Below are positions 1 through 9,440 of a stretch of DNA of 52,494 nucleotides, one piece after another (the stretch's first letter is position 1; each line of letters begins with the position of its first letter). The DNA is taken from assembly GCA_002409405.1 (NCBI GenBank), contig DHNG01000001.1, forward strand, positions 74,346 to 126,839, written 5' to 3'. The position numbers and the translations under genes are program-made. The notes beneath the pieces were generated by a model. It saw nothing but the letters and a program-made list of their open reading frames with translations, was not told the origin of the DNA and searched no databases. The DNA comes from Flavobacteriales bacterium UBA5422. GTDB taxonomy: Bacteria; Bacteroidota; Bacteroidia; Flavobacteriales_D; Crocinitomicaceae.

Positions 1-2156
1 GTCGTCTTAATGGCCGGGAAGGAATAACGCGCAATCAATGATGCCTGCCGGTCGTGGTAAAATTCTCCCGGATAAACCGTTTCCAATGCATTGATCGTGA
101 CAATATTCCAGTCTTGTCGCGTTCCGACAGCGTACTGTTTCAGTGCCATTGGTACGTCACCGAATGTTTGTGATGCCTCCAGGTGTAAATTCAATTTACC
201 GAAACGCAAGCTTTCCACATCTTCATCAACTGCCAGGAACAGGCGGACATAATCCGTTTGTGCATTGGCGATCCCGGACCATCCTTTCGCAATTTTCAAT
301 TTAATTTTTGGATAATTAGTGGGTTGAGCCATTCGGATGTCTCCCAGTACAACAATTCGTTGACGGATATTCCACTTCATTTCAAATGCCGTTTCTGCAA
401 GATCCAGCTTCTGCAAAACCGCTCCCTCGTCATTCGTAAACCGGTAATTGCGGGTAAATTCCAGACGTTGGTAGTTTCCGGTTACATGCATGGTCAGATT
501 TCCCAGCGGCGCGATGGTAAAGGTCATTTCGGCCAATCGCTGGCGATCCATAAACTTGCGGAAGAAATTGGTGAACAGTGTCGGAGATGTAATGTCCCAA
601 CTTGTTTTTGTCATGTCATTTGCTCCACGTGTCAATACATCCTGCTGGTAACGTAACCCAATGCTGATACCAAGACGTTTATTGAGGTGAAATGTAGAAT
701 ATCCACCATATTTCCAGTCTTTATCTCGTGTTCCCCATGCAAAATACCCTCCTACGACGATGTTTTGCATCAGGCGGTCTGATGTTTCCAGTCCGGCTCC
801 CAAACGGTATCCTTCATGGAAGTTAAAATCAATGATCCGATCCAGTGGCAGACTCACGTATCCCAGGCGCAGTTTTCCCGTTGTCAGGGCAATTAAACCG
901 TTCAGTTTCCGATCAAAATTTTCTGCTTTGCTGAAACTGTCCAGTACCCGGTAAGTTGTCGTTTCCCTGCCGCTCAAAGTGTCTCGTCTCAGGCGATTCC
1001 ATTCTTCTTCGGATTTGTCCCCCGCATCTTTATTGGTGGAAAGAGCAATGTTTCCGAATCCGTTCTTCTTGAGATCATCGGGATTCAGCTTAATATTCGA
1101 AATGTATGTATTCCCATGTCCGATAACATACCCCGATTCTTTTTCAACTGACATCTGAAATCCTTTCAGTTCCACTTTGGTTTTCAGATCTACCGGAAAC
1201 CATTTTTTACCGTCAATCAGTTTGTATTCCTGAATGATTTTTACATACGTCTGACTTTCAGAAGTTTTTGCAGGCTCTGCGATGACCTTTTCAATGGCAA
1301 ATCCGTTTGTGTTGATAAATAACAAACCTTTTAATCCTTCAATTCCTGCATCAGGACGTGGACGAAAGGAAATCATAAAAGTGGTATCTGTTCCTACAAT
1401 TGTTGTGTCTTCAATGAGGTAATAGTATCGTTTGGTGCTTCCGAGTGCAATCGGGTTAAAATACTTGGTTCCCAATAATTCAAACTGGTTGTCATAAAAG
1501 TGAAAGGATTGCATACTTTGAGCAAAGGTCGACAACAATGCGTTGTTCAGTCCTGAAACTTTATATGCAGTAATGTTTTCACGGTCTCTTGCCGGTGGAA
1601 TGAATTTGCGTTCAGAAGAGCTTTCCATCATGAATAAATGCTGCGATTTGATCAGGTTGATCATGTACTTGGATGTGTCATCCGGCATTTCCATCACTTT
1701 CTTTGTGAATGCCGTATCCATGTCAAAAATGAATTTACTATAGCTCTCATAGGTAAATGCATCGTTTTCCAGCGGATGGTTTTTCTTGCGGTTTTCTATT
1801 GCTTTATTAATAATTCTCAATGCAGGGTTTACACCCGGAAGAATTACTACTTCATCAAATTCAGTAGGAAGCACATGCATGACAACTGTCAGTTGTTGTT
1901 GTCCGTTGACCAATACAGTTGTGTCCTCATAGCCTGAAAAACTCAGTTGCAATGAAGTAACTTCATTTGGAAATGTTGCCTTCCCGTCAATATTGGTAAA
2001 AAAGGGCTGCCCGACATCCGGGAATACTTTCACGAACGGCATCGGCTCACGACCTGCAGTGTCCAGAACTGTTAACTGTTTTTGTGCAGAAGTCTGGAAT
2101 GAAAGAAAGAATACGATGAATTGAAGTAGGTATACAAGATGAATGGTTGATTTCAT
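1..2156 (-). CDS. DUF5686 / carboxypeptidase-regulatory-like domain outer membrane protein (partial)
   Basis: The frame is open from the ATG at 2156 to the window edge, so the 3' end is missing after about 718 codons. The protein begins with a signal peptide (MKSTIHLVYLLQFIVFF, cleavage near the SAQ at about residue 24). A short beta-sandwich of the CarboxypepD_reg-like type follows at about 25-100 (FVKVFPDVGQPFFTNIDGKA, then a VVMHV strand). The rest matches my memory of DUF5686: a middle region of about 300 residues, then alternating strands typical of an outer-membrane barrel. In the family this arrangement suggests an outer-membrane protein of unknown role, related in layout to TonB-dependent receptors but without a plug I can see. 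It lies downstream of hemL on the same strand, 157 bases away, and probably has its own transcript. Family call fairly sure; function unknown. Confidence 0.75.
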   Translation of the reverse strand, partial: MKSTIHLVYLLQFIVFFLSFQTSAQKQLTVLDTAGREPMPFVKVFPDVGQPFFTNIDGKATFPNEVTSLQLSFSGYEDTTVLVNGQQQLTVVMHVLPTEFDEVVILPGVNPALRIINKAIENRKKNHPLENDAFTYESYSKFIFDMDTAFTKKVMEMPDDTSKYMINLIKSQHLFMMESSSERKFIPPARDRENITAYKVSGLNNALLSTFAQSMQSFHFYDNQFELLGTKYFNPIALGSTKRYYYLIEDTTIVGTDTTFMISFRPRPDAGIEGLKGLLFINTNGFAIEKVIAEPAKTSESQTYVKIIQEYKLIDGKKWFPVDLKTKVELKGFQMSVEKESGYVIGHGNTYISNIKLNPDDLKKNGFGNIALSTNKDAGDKSEEEWNRLRRDTLSGRETTTYRVLDSFSKAENFDRKLNGLIALTTGKLRLGYVSLPLDRIIDFNFHEGYRLGAGLETSDRLMQNIVVGGYFAWGTRDKDWKYGGYSTFHLNKRLGISIGLRYQQDVLTRGANDMTKTSWDITSPTLFTNFFRKFMDRQRLAEMTFTIAPLGNLTMHVTGNYQRLEFTRNYRFTNDEGAVLQKLDLAETAFEMKWNIRQRIVVLGDIRMAQPTNYPKIKLKIAKGWSGIANAQTDYVRLFLAVDEDVESLRFGKLNLHLEASQTFGDVPMALKQYAVGTRQDWNIVTINALETVYPGEFYHDRQASLIARYSFPAIKT

Positions 2157-2272
2157 AAGGGGTACTAATTTTAATTAAAATCAAGTAAATTGGGCGTTAA
2201 TATATCAAATGAACAGTTGTATCTCCTAACAGATCTTCACGAATGGTCAGAATTACCGGATGAAAGGTCAAA

Positions 2273-2307
2273 ACAATGAATGAACAGTGAGTTGATGTGT
2301 CCATTGT
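2273..2307 (-). terminator. Weak possible terminator after hemL
   Basis: ACAATG (2273-2278) can pair with CATTGT (2302-2307). On the minus strand the hairpin is followed by TTTTG. The stem is short and AT-rich and the loop is large, so this is only a possible stop for hemL transcription. Confidence 0.25.
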
Positions 2308-2313
2308 CAGTTC

Positions 2314-3618
2314 TTATTTAGTCATCACATGATCCAGTCCCAGTTTGATCACCTCGGCAGCTTTTTTCAGAACTTCCGGATTGTGAACGCTGGAGATAAA
2401 TCCAACTTCATAACCGCTTGGACCGATATAGATACCGTTGTTTAGCAGGAATGCATGCAGCTGTTTAAATTTAGTCATGTCCGGGTTGATCTGGTCCGCC
2501 CGTGTAATGTTTTTCTTCCCGTCAAAATTGAACCAAAAAATAGATCCGATGGTTACAAATTCAAAATCATATCCTTTTTCTTTTGCGTATGCATTGACAT
2601 GTTCTACAAATGCTTTTGTTCTTTTCTCCTGATCCTGGTAAAATCCTTCTGCTGCACAAGCGGTTAATTGTGCAATTCCGGCTGCCATTGCTACCGGGTT
2701 TCCGGATAATGTGCCAGCCTGGTAAACAGGTCCGTCCGGTGAAACGCAGGACATGATCTCTTCTTTTGCACCATAAGCACCAACTGGCATACCTCCTCCG
2801 ATAATTTTACCATAGGTAACGATATCAGGTGTAATGCCGTAATATTCTGCTGCCCCGTTGAAGGAAACACGAAATCCCGAGATAACTTCATCAAAAAACA
2901 ACAATGCACCATATTCCGAGCACACACTTCTCAATGTTTTGAGGAATTCCCCTCCCTGAAGCAATAATCCGTTATTGGCAGGAATTGGTTCGATGATGGC
3001 GCAGGCAATATCAAACCCATGTTGCTGAAAACAACTTCTCAACGCTGCTTCATCATTCAATGGGAGAACCAATGTTTCATTCACAAAGGCATCAGGAACC
3101 CCGGCACTGGAAGATTCTCCGAATGTAACCAACCCGCTTCCGGCTTTTACCAACATCGCGTCGGTATGTCCATGGTAACAACCTTCAAATTTTACCACTT
3201 TGTTTCTGCCGGTATATCCTCTTGCAAGTCGCAATGCTGACATAACAGCCTCTGTGCCGGAACTCACAAACCGGATCTTATCAATAAACGGATTGCGTGA
3301 CAAAATCAACTCTGCCAGTTCGTTTTCCAATGCTGTAGGAGCACCGAAACTGGTTCCGTTTTGCAATGCTTCAACAACTTTTCTATAAATAGCGGGATGA
3401 TTGTGCCCCAAAATCAGAGGTCCCCAGCTAGCGCAAAAATCAATGAATTCATTTCCGTCTTCGTCCCAAATCTTATAACCGTCTCCACGTTTGATAAATA
3501 AGGGGTTTCCATCAACTGATTTGAAGGCTCTTACCGGCGAGTTGACACCTCCCGGGAAATAGGTTTTTGCCTTTTGAAATAATTTTTCTGAATTGGAACG
3601 AGAAATAGAATGGCTCAT
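2314..3618 (-). CDS. hemL: Glutamate-1-semialdehyde 2,1-aminomutase
   Basis: HemL converts glutamate-1-semialdehyde to 5-aminolevulinate, the last step of the C5 route to tetrapyrroles in the cytoplasm, using pyridoxal phosphate and no net amino donor. The 434-residue length is normal for the family. The N-terminal FPGGVNSPVRAF (21-32) is a HemL signature. FFDEVISGFR (241-250) carries the cofactor-contacting aspartate D243, and VTYGKIIGGGMPVGAYG carries the Schiff-base lysine K271. SSGTEAVMSALRLAR (119-133) is the cofactor phosphate-binding segment of class III aminotransferase folds. The ATG at 3618 starts directly at the family's usual N-terminus and has an exact TAnnTTTG promoter motif 20 bases upstream. 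No other heme genes are in the window, so it appears to be a single-gene unit. Confidence 0.95.
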   Translation of the reverse strand: MSHSISRSNSEKLFQKAKTYFPGGVNSPVRAFKSVDGNPLFIKRGDGYKIWDEDGNEFIDFCASWGPLILGHNHPAIYRKVVEALQNGTSFGAPTALENELAELILSRNPFIDKIRFVSSGTEAVMSALRLARGYTGRNKVVKFEGCYHGHTDAMLVKAGSGLVTFGESSSAGVPDAFVNETLVLPLNDEAALRSCFQQHGFDIACAIIEPIPANNGLLLQGGEFLKTLRSVCSEYGALLFFDEVISGFRVSFNGAAEYYGITPDIVTYGKIIGGGMPVGAYGAKEEIMSCVSPDGPVYQAGTLSGNPVAMAAGIAQLTACAAEGFYQDQEKRTKAFVEHVNAYAKEKGYDFEFVTIGSIFWFNFDGKKNITRADQINPDMTKFKQLHAFLLNNGIYIGPSGYEVGFISSVHNPEVLKKAAEVIKLGLDHVMTK

Positions 3619-3637
3619 GACGTAATTTGAATTTGTG

Positions 3638-3645
3638 CAAAGATA
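3638..3645 (-). promoter_or_regulatory. hemL: -7 promoter motif for hemL
   Basis: TATCTTTG on the minus strand matches the Bacteroidota -7 consensus TAnnTTTG exactly, 19 bases before the hemL ATG. I see no clear TTG at the -33 position. Confidence 0.5.
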
Positions 3646-3746
3646 GCAAAAAGTGACTATTTCCGAAATGCATTACAGGTTGTGGGGGATGATTAAATGT
3701 GAACTAAAAAATCATCAGATGGACCCTGCACGTCATAAATGAGCGT

Positions 3747-3754
3747 TACCTTTG
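3747..3754 (+). promoter_or_regulatory. -7 promoter motif for the AEC permease
   Basis: TACCTTTG matches TAnnTTTG exactly and lies 21 bases before the ATG at 3776. It overlaps the in-frame TTG at 3752, which argues that this TTG is not the start codon. Confidence 0.5.
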
Positions 3755-3775
3755 CCTAAAATTTCAGACGATAAA

Positions 3776-4684
3776 ATGACAAGCATCATCCTTCTTTTTT
3801 TGTGTTTATTCATTGGTATCGGAATCCGGTATCTGAAAGCTTTTCCAGCCAATACACATACAACACTTAATCAATTCATTATCCATATTTCATTGCCTGC
3901 AATGGCATTGTTCTACCTTCCTAAAATTGAATTTTCATCTGAACTTATCTATCCGATTGCTATGCCCTGGATTGCCTTTGCCGTAGCCTTTATTTTATTT
4001 GCAGGTCTCGGGAAACTGTTTGGGTGGTCAAAATCACTGATCGGTTGCCTGATTTTAACCGGAGGATTGGGAAATACATCATTTGTCGGTATTCCTGTTA
4101 TTGAGGCAGCGTATGGAGAAAAGGGATTGGAAACATTGATCATGATCGATTTGCCGGGAACATTTGTTGTGTTGTCCACTCTGGGAATATTGGTTGCGAC
4201 AATTTATTCCAGAGGAGCGAATGATTTCAGTGTGATTTTCAAAAAGATATTTACTTTTCCTCCGTTTATTGTGTTTATTATTGGAATTGTGTTGAATGTT
4301 CTGGACATTCGTTTTCCGGAATACATAGACGACGTTTTTTATAAATTGAGTGCAACGATTACACCCATTGCTCTGGTATCCGTTGGATTTCAATTAAAAA
4401 TCAACAAACGAAGCAAACACTGGCGGTTTTTATTCCTGGGGCTTGCTTACCAGTTAATTCTTTTACCTGCATTTATCTATGTTGTATATGTTATCATTTT
4501 AAAGCAGGAAGGATTGGCCATAGATGTTTGTATCATGGAAGCGGCGATGGCTCCGATGATTACGGCTTCTATCATTGCAGCTTCTTATGGTTTAAAACCA
4601 CGGTTGAGCAACATGATGGTCGGGATCGGAATTCCTGTTTCGTTTGTCACACTTTTTGTGTGGTATCAGATTTTAAGCTGGTAA
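3776..4684 (+). CDS. AEC family permease (auxin efflux carrier-like)
   Basis: This 302-residue protein is almost wholly hydrophobic, with about ten membrane spans, as in the AEC/bile-acid-arsenite-riboflavin transporter superfamily. The first span begins at once (MTSIILLFLCLFIGIGIRYL), and the family-typical HTTLNQFIIHISLPAMALFY follows. The second half repeats the fold: a span with the LVSVGFQL motif, then the EAAMAPMITASIIAASYGL segment near the C-terminus, characteristic of AEC proteins. Bacterial members export or exchange small organic acids (malate, malonate) or are uncharacterised, and nothing here identifies the substrate. An in-frame TTG lies 24 bases upstream, but it falls within the promoter motif, so I chose the ATG at 3776. 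The gene converges on the patatin gene with only 19 bases between the stops. Confidence 0.85.
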   Translation: MTSIILLFLCLFIGIGIRYLKAFPANTHTTLNQFIIHISLPAMALFYLPKIEFSSELIYPIAMPWIAFAVAFILFAGLGKLFGWSKSLIGCLILTGGLGNTSFVGIPVIEAAYGEKGLETLIMIDLPGTFVVLSTLGILVATIYSRGANDFSVIFKKIFTFPPFIVFIIGIVLNVLDIRFPEYIDDVFYKLSATITPIALVSVGFQLKINKRSKHWRFLFLGLAYQLILLPAFIYVVYVIILKQEGLAIDVCIMEAAMAPMITASIIAASYGLKPRLSNMMVGIGIPVSFVTLFVWYQILSW

Positions 4685-4703
4685 TTGAACGCAGTTGGAT
4701 GAT

Positions 4704-7022
4704 TTACCGGATTGCGTGTTGGTTAAACAGGATATATCCGAAGCTAACCTGGAACGTAAATGGCTGTAATTGCTTCGGAAAGTAATTGAAGGTAGCCCTC
4801 ACCGGACCGATCGGAGAATGATAAATAACAGAACCGGAGGCAACGAAAGATTCTCCTTTGAAAGGTTTTGCATATCCAAATGTCCCGTTATCATTGAGGA
4901 GAATAGAGCGGAACGGCTGATAATAATATCCATCTGCACGGATATCAATATTTTTTCGGATGGTAAAGATTAAATTGGTTCCGACTCCAATGTATTGAGG
5001 GCTTCGGAATTCCGGCATAAAATACGTTGACATATCCGGAAGCGGTGTATATGCGGTCATTGCCAGAACAGATGCCGTGTAATTAGAAAACAGGGATTGC
5101 GAATTGAATACAGCCGTTCCGTGAATTCCCCAGTGAAAGACTTTTAAATCCAGTGGAAAGGTTTGAAAATCTCCTGAAATATTGATCCACGAATGGTACT
5201 TGGACTCATCAAACGGGATCAAAGCAGTGGAGCCTGAAACAGAATGTTCCCGACCATATACATACCTGATTTTGAAGGCTGCATAATGCCCCGATGAAGC
5301 AAATTGTTTTCTGTTTAATGTATTTTGTGTAAATTCCCAACTAGCTGTAACTCCCTGGAATTGTGTAAAGTCAGTTGTGTCTGCATTGCTGAAATTCTTC
5401 GTTTGGTAGTAATCGTCCTCCAGGAGGAAATAACGCCCCTGAAAAGTACTTTTGGTAGAATTTCCGATCGGATGTTTGAAATCGATACCGGTATAAACTT
5501 CGTTCTGAACGAGGAAAGAAGGTTTTTCGGGAGCAAAAAAAGTAGCAAAATTGCGAAAGTAATCGAAGCGGTTCAGTACAAAGTAACCTGAAAGGTTAAC
5601 GGGAAAGATGGAAGGGATATCCAACCCAAGTTCTGTTTTTACAGAGGTATAAAATTTTCCGAAATACGAATTGACATAAGCCCGTGAAGCAACTTTTCCA
5701 AGGTGACCGTAAGATACTCCTACATACCCGGTGTTAACTGCCCGTGTGGAAAAATGGCCCCCAACTTCAAAATTAAAATCTTTTGATTTGTTCACAATCA
5801 GATCCAGGTTGTAAGTGCTGTCCGGATTCAGACTGAGGGTTGGGAACATAAATCCTACCTGAGGAGTTGCTCTCAACCTGAAATAGCGACGCTCCAATAT
5901 CCGTTCCTGTATAATTTCATTCTTTTTAGACCGGATCAGGGAATTTTTTGCAAAACTCAGCGATTTGTTTTTCCGTGAAAAGGCGTTGACACTACTGATG
6001 GAAATCGGGATAATTTTCTTTCTGAATGCTTTTCGTTTCAGATCAATTTCAGCTTTTGTTGTTCGATGATCGATGCGTGAAAGAATGGAATCAATGTATG
6101 GCAATGTTTGTTCATATCCTTCCCGGATAATTTGTGCGGCATCCTGAAAATCAAATGTGGATGAATTGATTTCAGGTTCAATCAATATTCCTTCCTGGCA
6201 AGGAATGGAAAAATCGGAATAAGAGACCAACATATTGGTCAACTGGCTGATGATGTTGTTTTTTTCCGGCAGCTGCGCGTTGAATGATACATTGCTTCCA
6301 ATAATAAAATCAGGATGGAATTGTTCATAGATCACATTCGCCGGGAAATTATTGTACAAACCTCCGTCAAAATAGAGCGTTTTATTGATCTCAATTGCTT
6401 CAAAATAAAAGGGATATGTCATAGAGGCCCTCACAGCCTGATTGAGTTTCCCTTTGTTAAACGTAACAGATTTTTTGTTGGCAATATCTGAAGCAATGCA
6501 ACGGTAGGGAACAAACAAACTATCAAAATTATTTCCCGCTATTTCTCCTGCAGGAGCCAGTAGTTCCATCAATACGTAGTCAACGTATGCAGATGAACGG
6601 TAATGTGTCGGGATGGAATTGAGAATCGAGCTGTCTATCCCGATTCCGAACTTAAACATGGATGCATTTTCATCCGATTCCCGGTAAGAAAAACGCTGAT
6701 GTGCTTCAATCTGTCCGGTAGACATTTTCTGGAAAGATTCTGAACTTGCTAATAATTCAATTTCTTCAGGACTGTACCCCGCGGCATACAATGCGCCAAT
6801 TAATGCACCTGCCGATGTACCGGTAATGTAATCCACCGGAATTCCATGTTCTTCCAGTGCTTTTAAAACCCCGATATGTGCCAGACCCGTTGCACCACCG
6901 CCACTTAATACCAATCCCACTTTCTCCTGAGCAACGAGTAGAAATGTATGGTTAAACAGAACAAATGCAAAAAGATACCGGAATATTGCTTTCAATTTCT
7001 TTCTTTTGTACAAAATTAGCAT
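4704..7022 (-). CDS. Patatin-like phospholipase with outer-membrane barrel
   Basis: A 772-residue protein with three parts. A basic, hydrophobic N-terminus (about 1-32, ending VAQ) looks like a signal peptide. The patatin domain (about 35-330) has the oxyanion-hole glycines GGGATG (41-46), the nucleophile elbow GTSAG with S70, and the DGG motif with D219, so the Ser-Asp dyad is intact. The remaining 440 residues form an Omp85/BamA-like surface-antigen barrel. This layout is that of PlpD-type (type Vd) autotransported lipases, in which the barrel anchors a phospholipase at the outer membrane. The start is uncertain: ATG at 7022 gives a long basic n-region, while a TTG at 6995 would give a more classical signal peptide and would fit the promoter motif at 7011-7018. 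The gene is divergent from the methyltransferase gene, and the two 5' ends are close. Confidence 0.88.
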   Translation of the reverse strand: MLILYKRKKLKAIFRYLFAFVLFNHTFLLVAQEKVGLVLSGGGATGLAHIGVLKALEEHGIPVDYITGTSAGALIGALYAAGYSPEEIELLASSESFQKMSTGQIEAHQRFSYRESDENASMFKFGIGIDSSILNSIPTHYRSSAYVDYVLMELLAPAGEIAGNNFDSLFVPYRCIASDIANKKSVTFNKGKLNQAVRASMTYPFYFEAIEINKTLYFDGGLYNNFPANVIYEQFHPDFIIGSNVSFNAQLPEKNNIISQLTNMLVSYSDFSIPCQEGILIEPEINSSTFDFQDAAQIIREGYEQTLPYIDSILSRIDHRTTKAEIDLKRKAFRKKIIPISISSVNAFSRKNKSLSFAKNSLIRSKKNEIIQERILERRYFRLRATPQVGFMFPTLSLNPDSTYNLDLIVNKSKDFNFEVGGHFSTRAVNTGYVGVSYGHLGKVASRAYVNSYFGKFYTSVKTELGLDIPSIFPVNLSGYFVLNRFDYFRNFATFFAPEKPSFLVQNEVYTGIDFKHPIGNSTKSTFQGRYFLLEDDYYQTKNFSNADTTDFTQFQGVTASWEFTQNTLNRKQFASSGHYAAFKIRYVYGREHSVSGSTALIPFDESKYHSWINISGDFQTFPLDLKVFHWGIHGTAVFNSQSLFSNYTASVLAMTAYTPLPDMSTYFMPEFRSPQYIGVGTNLIFTIRKNIDIRADGYYYQPFRSILLNDNGTFGYAKPFKGESFVASGSVIYHSPIGPVRATFNYFPKQLQPFTFQVSFGYILFNQHAIR
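7011..7018 (-). promoter_or_regulatory. Possible -7 motif inside the patatin 5' end
   Basis: TAATTTTG on the minus strand matches TAnnTTTG exactly but lies just after the annotated ATG at 7022. If it is a real promoter, translation would begin further in, for example at the TTG at 6995. It may also be a chance match. Confidence 0.3.
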
Positions 7023-7042
7023 AAATATTAATTGTTTACCAC

Positions 7043-8260
7043 GTGGATAAGTACAGACAATCATCGAAGATAAAAACAACGGATGTGTCCGGCACATTTA
7101 AGATAACGCTCAAGACCTTGTTCGGGTTGGAACAGGTATTGAAAGAAGAGTTGGAAGAGCTGGGATACAGTGAGATAGAGGTTTTAAATCGCGCAACTCA
7201 GATTACGGGAACGTGGAGAGATGTCTATTTCTTAAACCTTCATTGCCGGTGTGCGATCTCCATCTTAGTGGAAATTGCCGCATTCAGAATTAAGCACGAA
7301 GATGACTTGTACAAGCAAGCGAAAAAAATTGACTGGACCTCCTATTTTGATATCAACAAGACATTTGCAATAAAAGGAGCAGTTATTTCCAATTTCTTTA
7401 ATCACACACAATTCCCATATATGGTGGTAAAAGACGCAATCGCAGATGTATTTCGTGACCAATACGGAAAACGTCCGGATGTGGATATCAAACGCCCGCA
7501 GGTATTGTTTGATCTGTACATCAACAATGATTGGGTCACAATCTCTCTGAATACGAGTGGGCTACCATTGTATCAACGGGGATACCGGGAGGATGTCGGT
7601 GAGGCGCCTCTGAATGAAGTGCTTGCGGCAGGAATGCTGCGCCTGGCGAAATGGGACAAACAGACGCCATTGATTGATCCGTTTTGTGGTTCGGGAACTA
7701 TTTTGATTGAAGCGGCTTTATATGCGGCCGGAATTCCATCAACGATCGAACGTCAGCATTATGCGTTCAAAAACTTCTATAATTACGATGAAAAATTGTG
7801 GGAGGAGATATACGGTGAGGCTGAGAAAAAAATGAAAGCAACAGGAAAATTGCCGGTTGAAATTTTAGGATTTGACATCAGTTCCGAAATGGTATTGAAG
7901 GCAAGAAGAAACCTGAGACGATTCAACATCGGTCGCTTTGTGGAGATCAAGGCGGCTTCCTTTGATGAAGTGAAAGACCTTGGTTTTGAAAAAGGAATGA
8001 TGGTGACGAATCCTCCGTATGGAGAACGAATCAGTGCAAATATTACGGAATTGTACTCCAAAATTGGGGATTGGATGAAAACAGACCTAAAAGGATTTGA
8101 CTGCTGGATAATTACTTCAAGTGAAGAAGGCTTAAAATCCATTGGCTTAAAACCGGATGCAAAAATTAAGCTATTCAACGGAAGCTTGGAATGTAGTTAC
8201 CGGAAATTCAGCATCTATTCCGGATCGAAACGGGAAAAGTTTCAGATAAGAGAAGACTGA
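7043..8260 (+). CDS. THUMP-domain SAM-dependent RNA methyltransferase (RlmL N-terminal-like)
   Basis: A 405-residue protein. FKITLKTLFGLEQVLKEEL (19-37) is the ferredoxin-like start seen before THUMP domains. The THUMP region spans about 65-175, and the Rossmann methyltransferase about 180-390. DPFCGSGT (212-219) is the SAM-binding motif I, FDIS (277-280) the acidic motif II region, and NPPYGER (323-329) the N6-adenine/N2-guanine catalytic motif IV. The family (COG0116, like the N-terminal half of E. coli RlmL) methylates N2 of a guanosine in 23S rRNA; that specificity is inferred. The start is GTG at 7043; no in-frame ATG exists until well inside the THUMP domain. It is followed after one base by a glycosyltransferase gene, so the two are probably co-transcribed, though no functional link is obvious. 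Confidence 0.88.
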   Translation: MDKYRQSSKIKTTDVSGTFKITLKTLFGLEQVLKEELEELGYSEIEVLNRATQITGTWRDVYFLNLHCRCAISILVEIAAFRIKHEDDLYKQAKKIDWTSYFDINKTFAIKGAVISNFFNHTQFPYMVVKDAIADVFRDQYGKRPDVDIKRPQVLFDLYINNDWVTISLNTSGLPLYQRGYREDVGEAPLNEVLAAGMLRLAKWDKQTPLIDPFCGSGTILIEAALYAAGIPSTIERQHYAFKNFYNYDEKLWEEIYGEAEKKMKATGKLPVEILGFDISSEMVLKARRNLRRFNIGRFVEIKAASFDEVKDLGFEKGMMVTNPPYGERISANITELYSKIGDWMKTDLKGFDCWIITSSEEGLKSIGLKPDAKIKLFNGSLECSYRKFSIYSGSKREKFQIRED

Positions 8261-8261
8261 T

Positions 8262-9389
8262 ATGAAACTGCTGATCGTAAATACATCGACCGGGTGGGGA
8301 GGATTGGAAATGAATGTCATCAAACTGGCGGGTGAACTGCAAAAGAATGGCATTGAACTTCATTTTGTTTGCCAGGAGAATACTGTATTTGATCAGCACA
8401 TTACACCATTGTTTTCGTCTGTTTTACGACTGAAAAAGGTAAAAAAGTATTTTGATTTTAAAAATGCTTCACGTGTTGCCGGTTACCTTCGGGAGCATGG
8501 AATTAGTGTAGTGTTCACAGCTTTTCGTCCGGACCTTGATCTTTTGTTGTGGACCAAACGAAAAACAAGAAATAGCTGCATTATTCACCAGCAGCAAATG
8601 CAAATCGGAATTCCTAAAAAAGGAGTTGTTCAACGCATGCGTTTCAATGCCGTTGACAGGTGGCTGACACCCTTGAACTGGTTGAAACAGGAAGCACTGG
8701 AAAAAACAACACTGGCAGCACATAAAATCCGGATCGTACCATTGGGTGTAAGAGTTGAGCCGTTTCTGGGGCAGCAACCTTCCCGTAGTGAAGCACAGCA
8801 GTTTTTCGGTTTTCACTCAGCTGCATTTGTATTGGGTGTGATCGGGAGGATTGATGAAAAAAAAGGGCAGTTATTCCTGGTGAAAGCCGTTAAGCAGTTA
8901 TTAGATGCCGGAGAGGATGTATCGTTGTTGATTGTCGGAGCACCAACCGTTGATGATCCGAAAACGATAAATTACCACCGGGAGATCCTACAATTTGTTG
9001 AAGACAATGATTTGACAGCACGTATTCATTTTGCTCCACCAACGAAAGAAATCATTCGTTTCTACCGCGCAATCGATTTATTCATCATGTCGAGTGAAGG
9101 AGAAACATTCGGAATGGTTACCGTAGAAGCGCAATTCTCAAAAACACCGGTTATCGGTACGAATTCCAGTGGGACACCTGAAGTGCTGGGACACGGAACA
9201 CGAGGAGGGTTGTATACATTTAACAATGAACAATCATTTATTGATACCTATTTCCAGGTACGAAAGCAGCTGAATGCCGGTGAGCTGAATCTGGATGCGA
9301 TACAGCAGGAAGCGATTGAATTGTATGCCCTGGAAAAAGAAGTGGAAGGTGTACTACGTGCAATACACGAATGTAACACCGGGAAATAA
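8262..9389 (+). CDS. Family 4 glycosyltransferase
   Basis: A 375-residue GT-B fold enzyme. The N-terminus has the glycine-rich acceptor-domain loop TSTGWGGLEMNVIKLAGEL (8-26). The second domain starts at about 188 with FVLGVIGRIDEKKGQ, followed by LLIVGAP. The GT4 signature E-x7-E is present as EGETFGMVTVE with E281 and E289, which contacts the nucleotide-sugar donor. Members transfer sugars from nucleotide donors to lipopolysaccharide, capsule or other glycans at the inner face of the cytoplasmic membrane. The gene begins one base after the methyltransferase stop, which points to translational coupling. Donor and acceptor cannot be read from the sequence, and no sugar-biosynthesis cluster surrounds it. 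Confidence 0.88.
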   Translation: MKLLIVNTSTGWGGLEMNVIKLAGELQKNGIELHFVCQENTVFDQHITPLFSSVLRLKKVKKYFDFKNASRVAGYLREHGISVVFTAFRPDLDLLLWTKRKTRNSCIIHQQQMQIGIPKKGVVQRMRFNAVDRWLTPLNWLKQEALEKTTLAAHKIRIVPLGVRVEPFLGQQPSRSEAQQFFGFHSAAFVLGVIGRIDEKKGQLFLVKAVKQLLDAGEDVSLLIVGAPTVDDPKTINYHREILQFVEDNDLTARIHFAPPTKEIIRFYRAIDLFIMSSEGETFGMVTVEAQFSKTPVIGTNSSGTPEVLGHGTRGGLYTFNNEQSFIDTYFQVRKQLNAGELNLDAIQQEAIELYALEKEVEGVLRAIHECNTGK

Positions 9390-9414
9390 AAAAATCCGCC
9401 ATTTCTGACGGATT
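9386..9414 (-). terminator. Rho-independent terminator of the small acidic protein gene
   Basis: AATCCG (9393-9398) pairs with CGGATT (9409-9414) around a ten-base loop. On the minus strand the stem is followed by a T-rich tract (TTTTTTTATTT). It lies right at the end of the plus-strand glycosyltransferase gene and may work in both directions, but the T tract is better on the minus strand. Confidence 0.65.
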
Positions 9415-9440
9415 CGTTCAATATCGTTATGCATTTTCAA

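Noticed and set aside
1..2313. Short plus-strand frames within the first 2.2 kb
   Set aside because: They are antisense to the open DUF5686 frame, which shows signal peptide and continuous coding character.
3752..3778. TTG at 3752 as start of the AEC permease
   Set aside because: It overlaps an exact promoter motif, and the ATG at 3776 begins directly at the first membrane span.
7023..7097. Extension of the patatin protein to 7097
   Set aside because: The added 25 residues precede the signal peptide and would overlap the divergent methyltransferase start.
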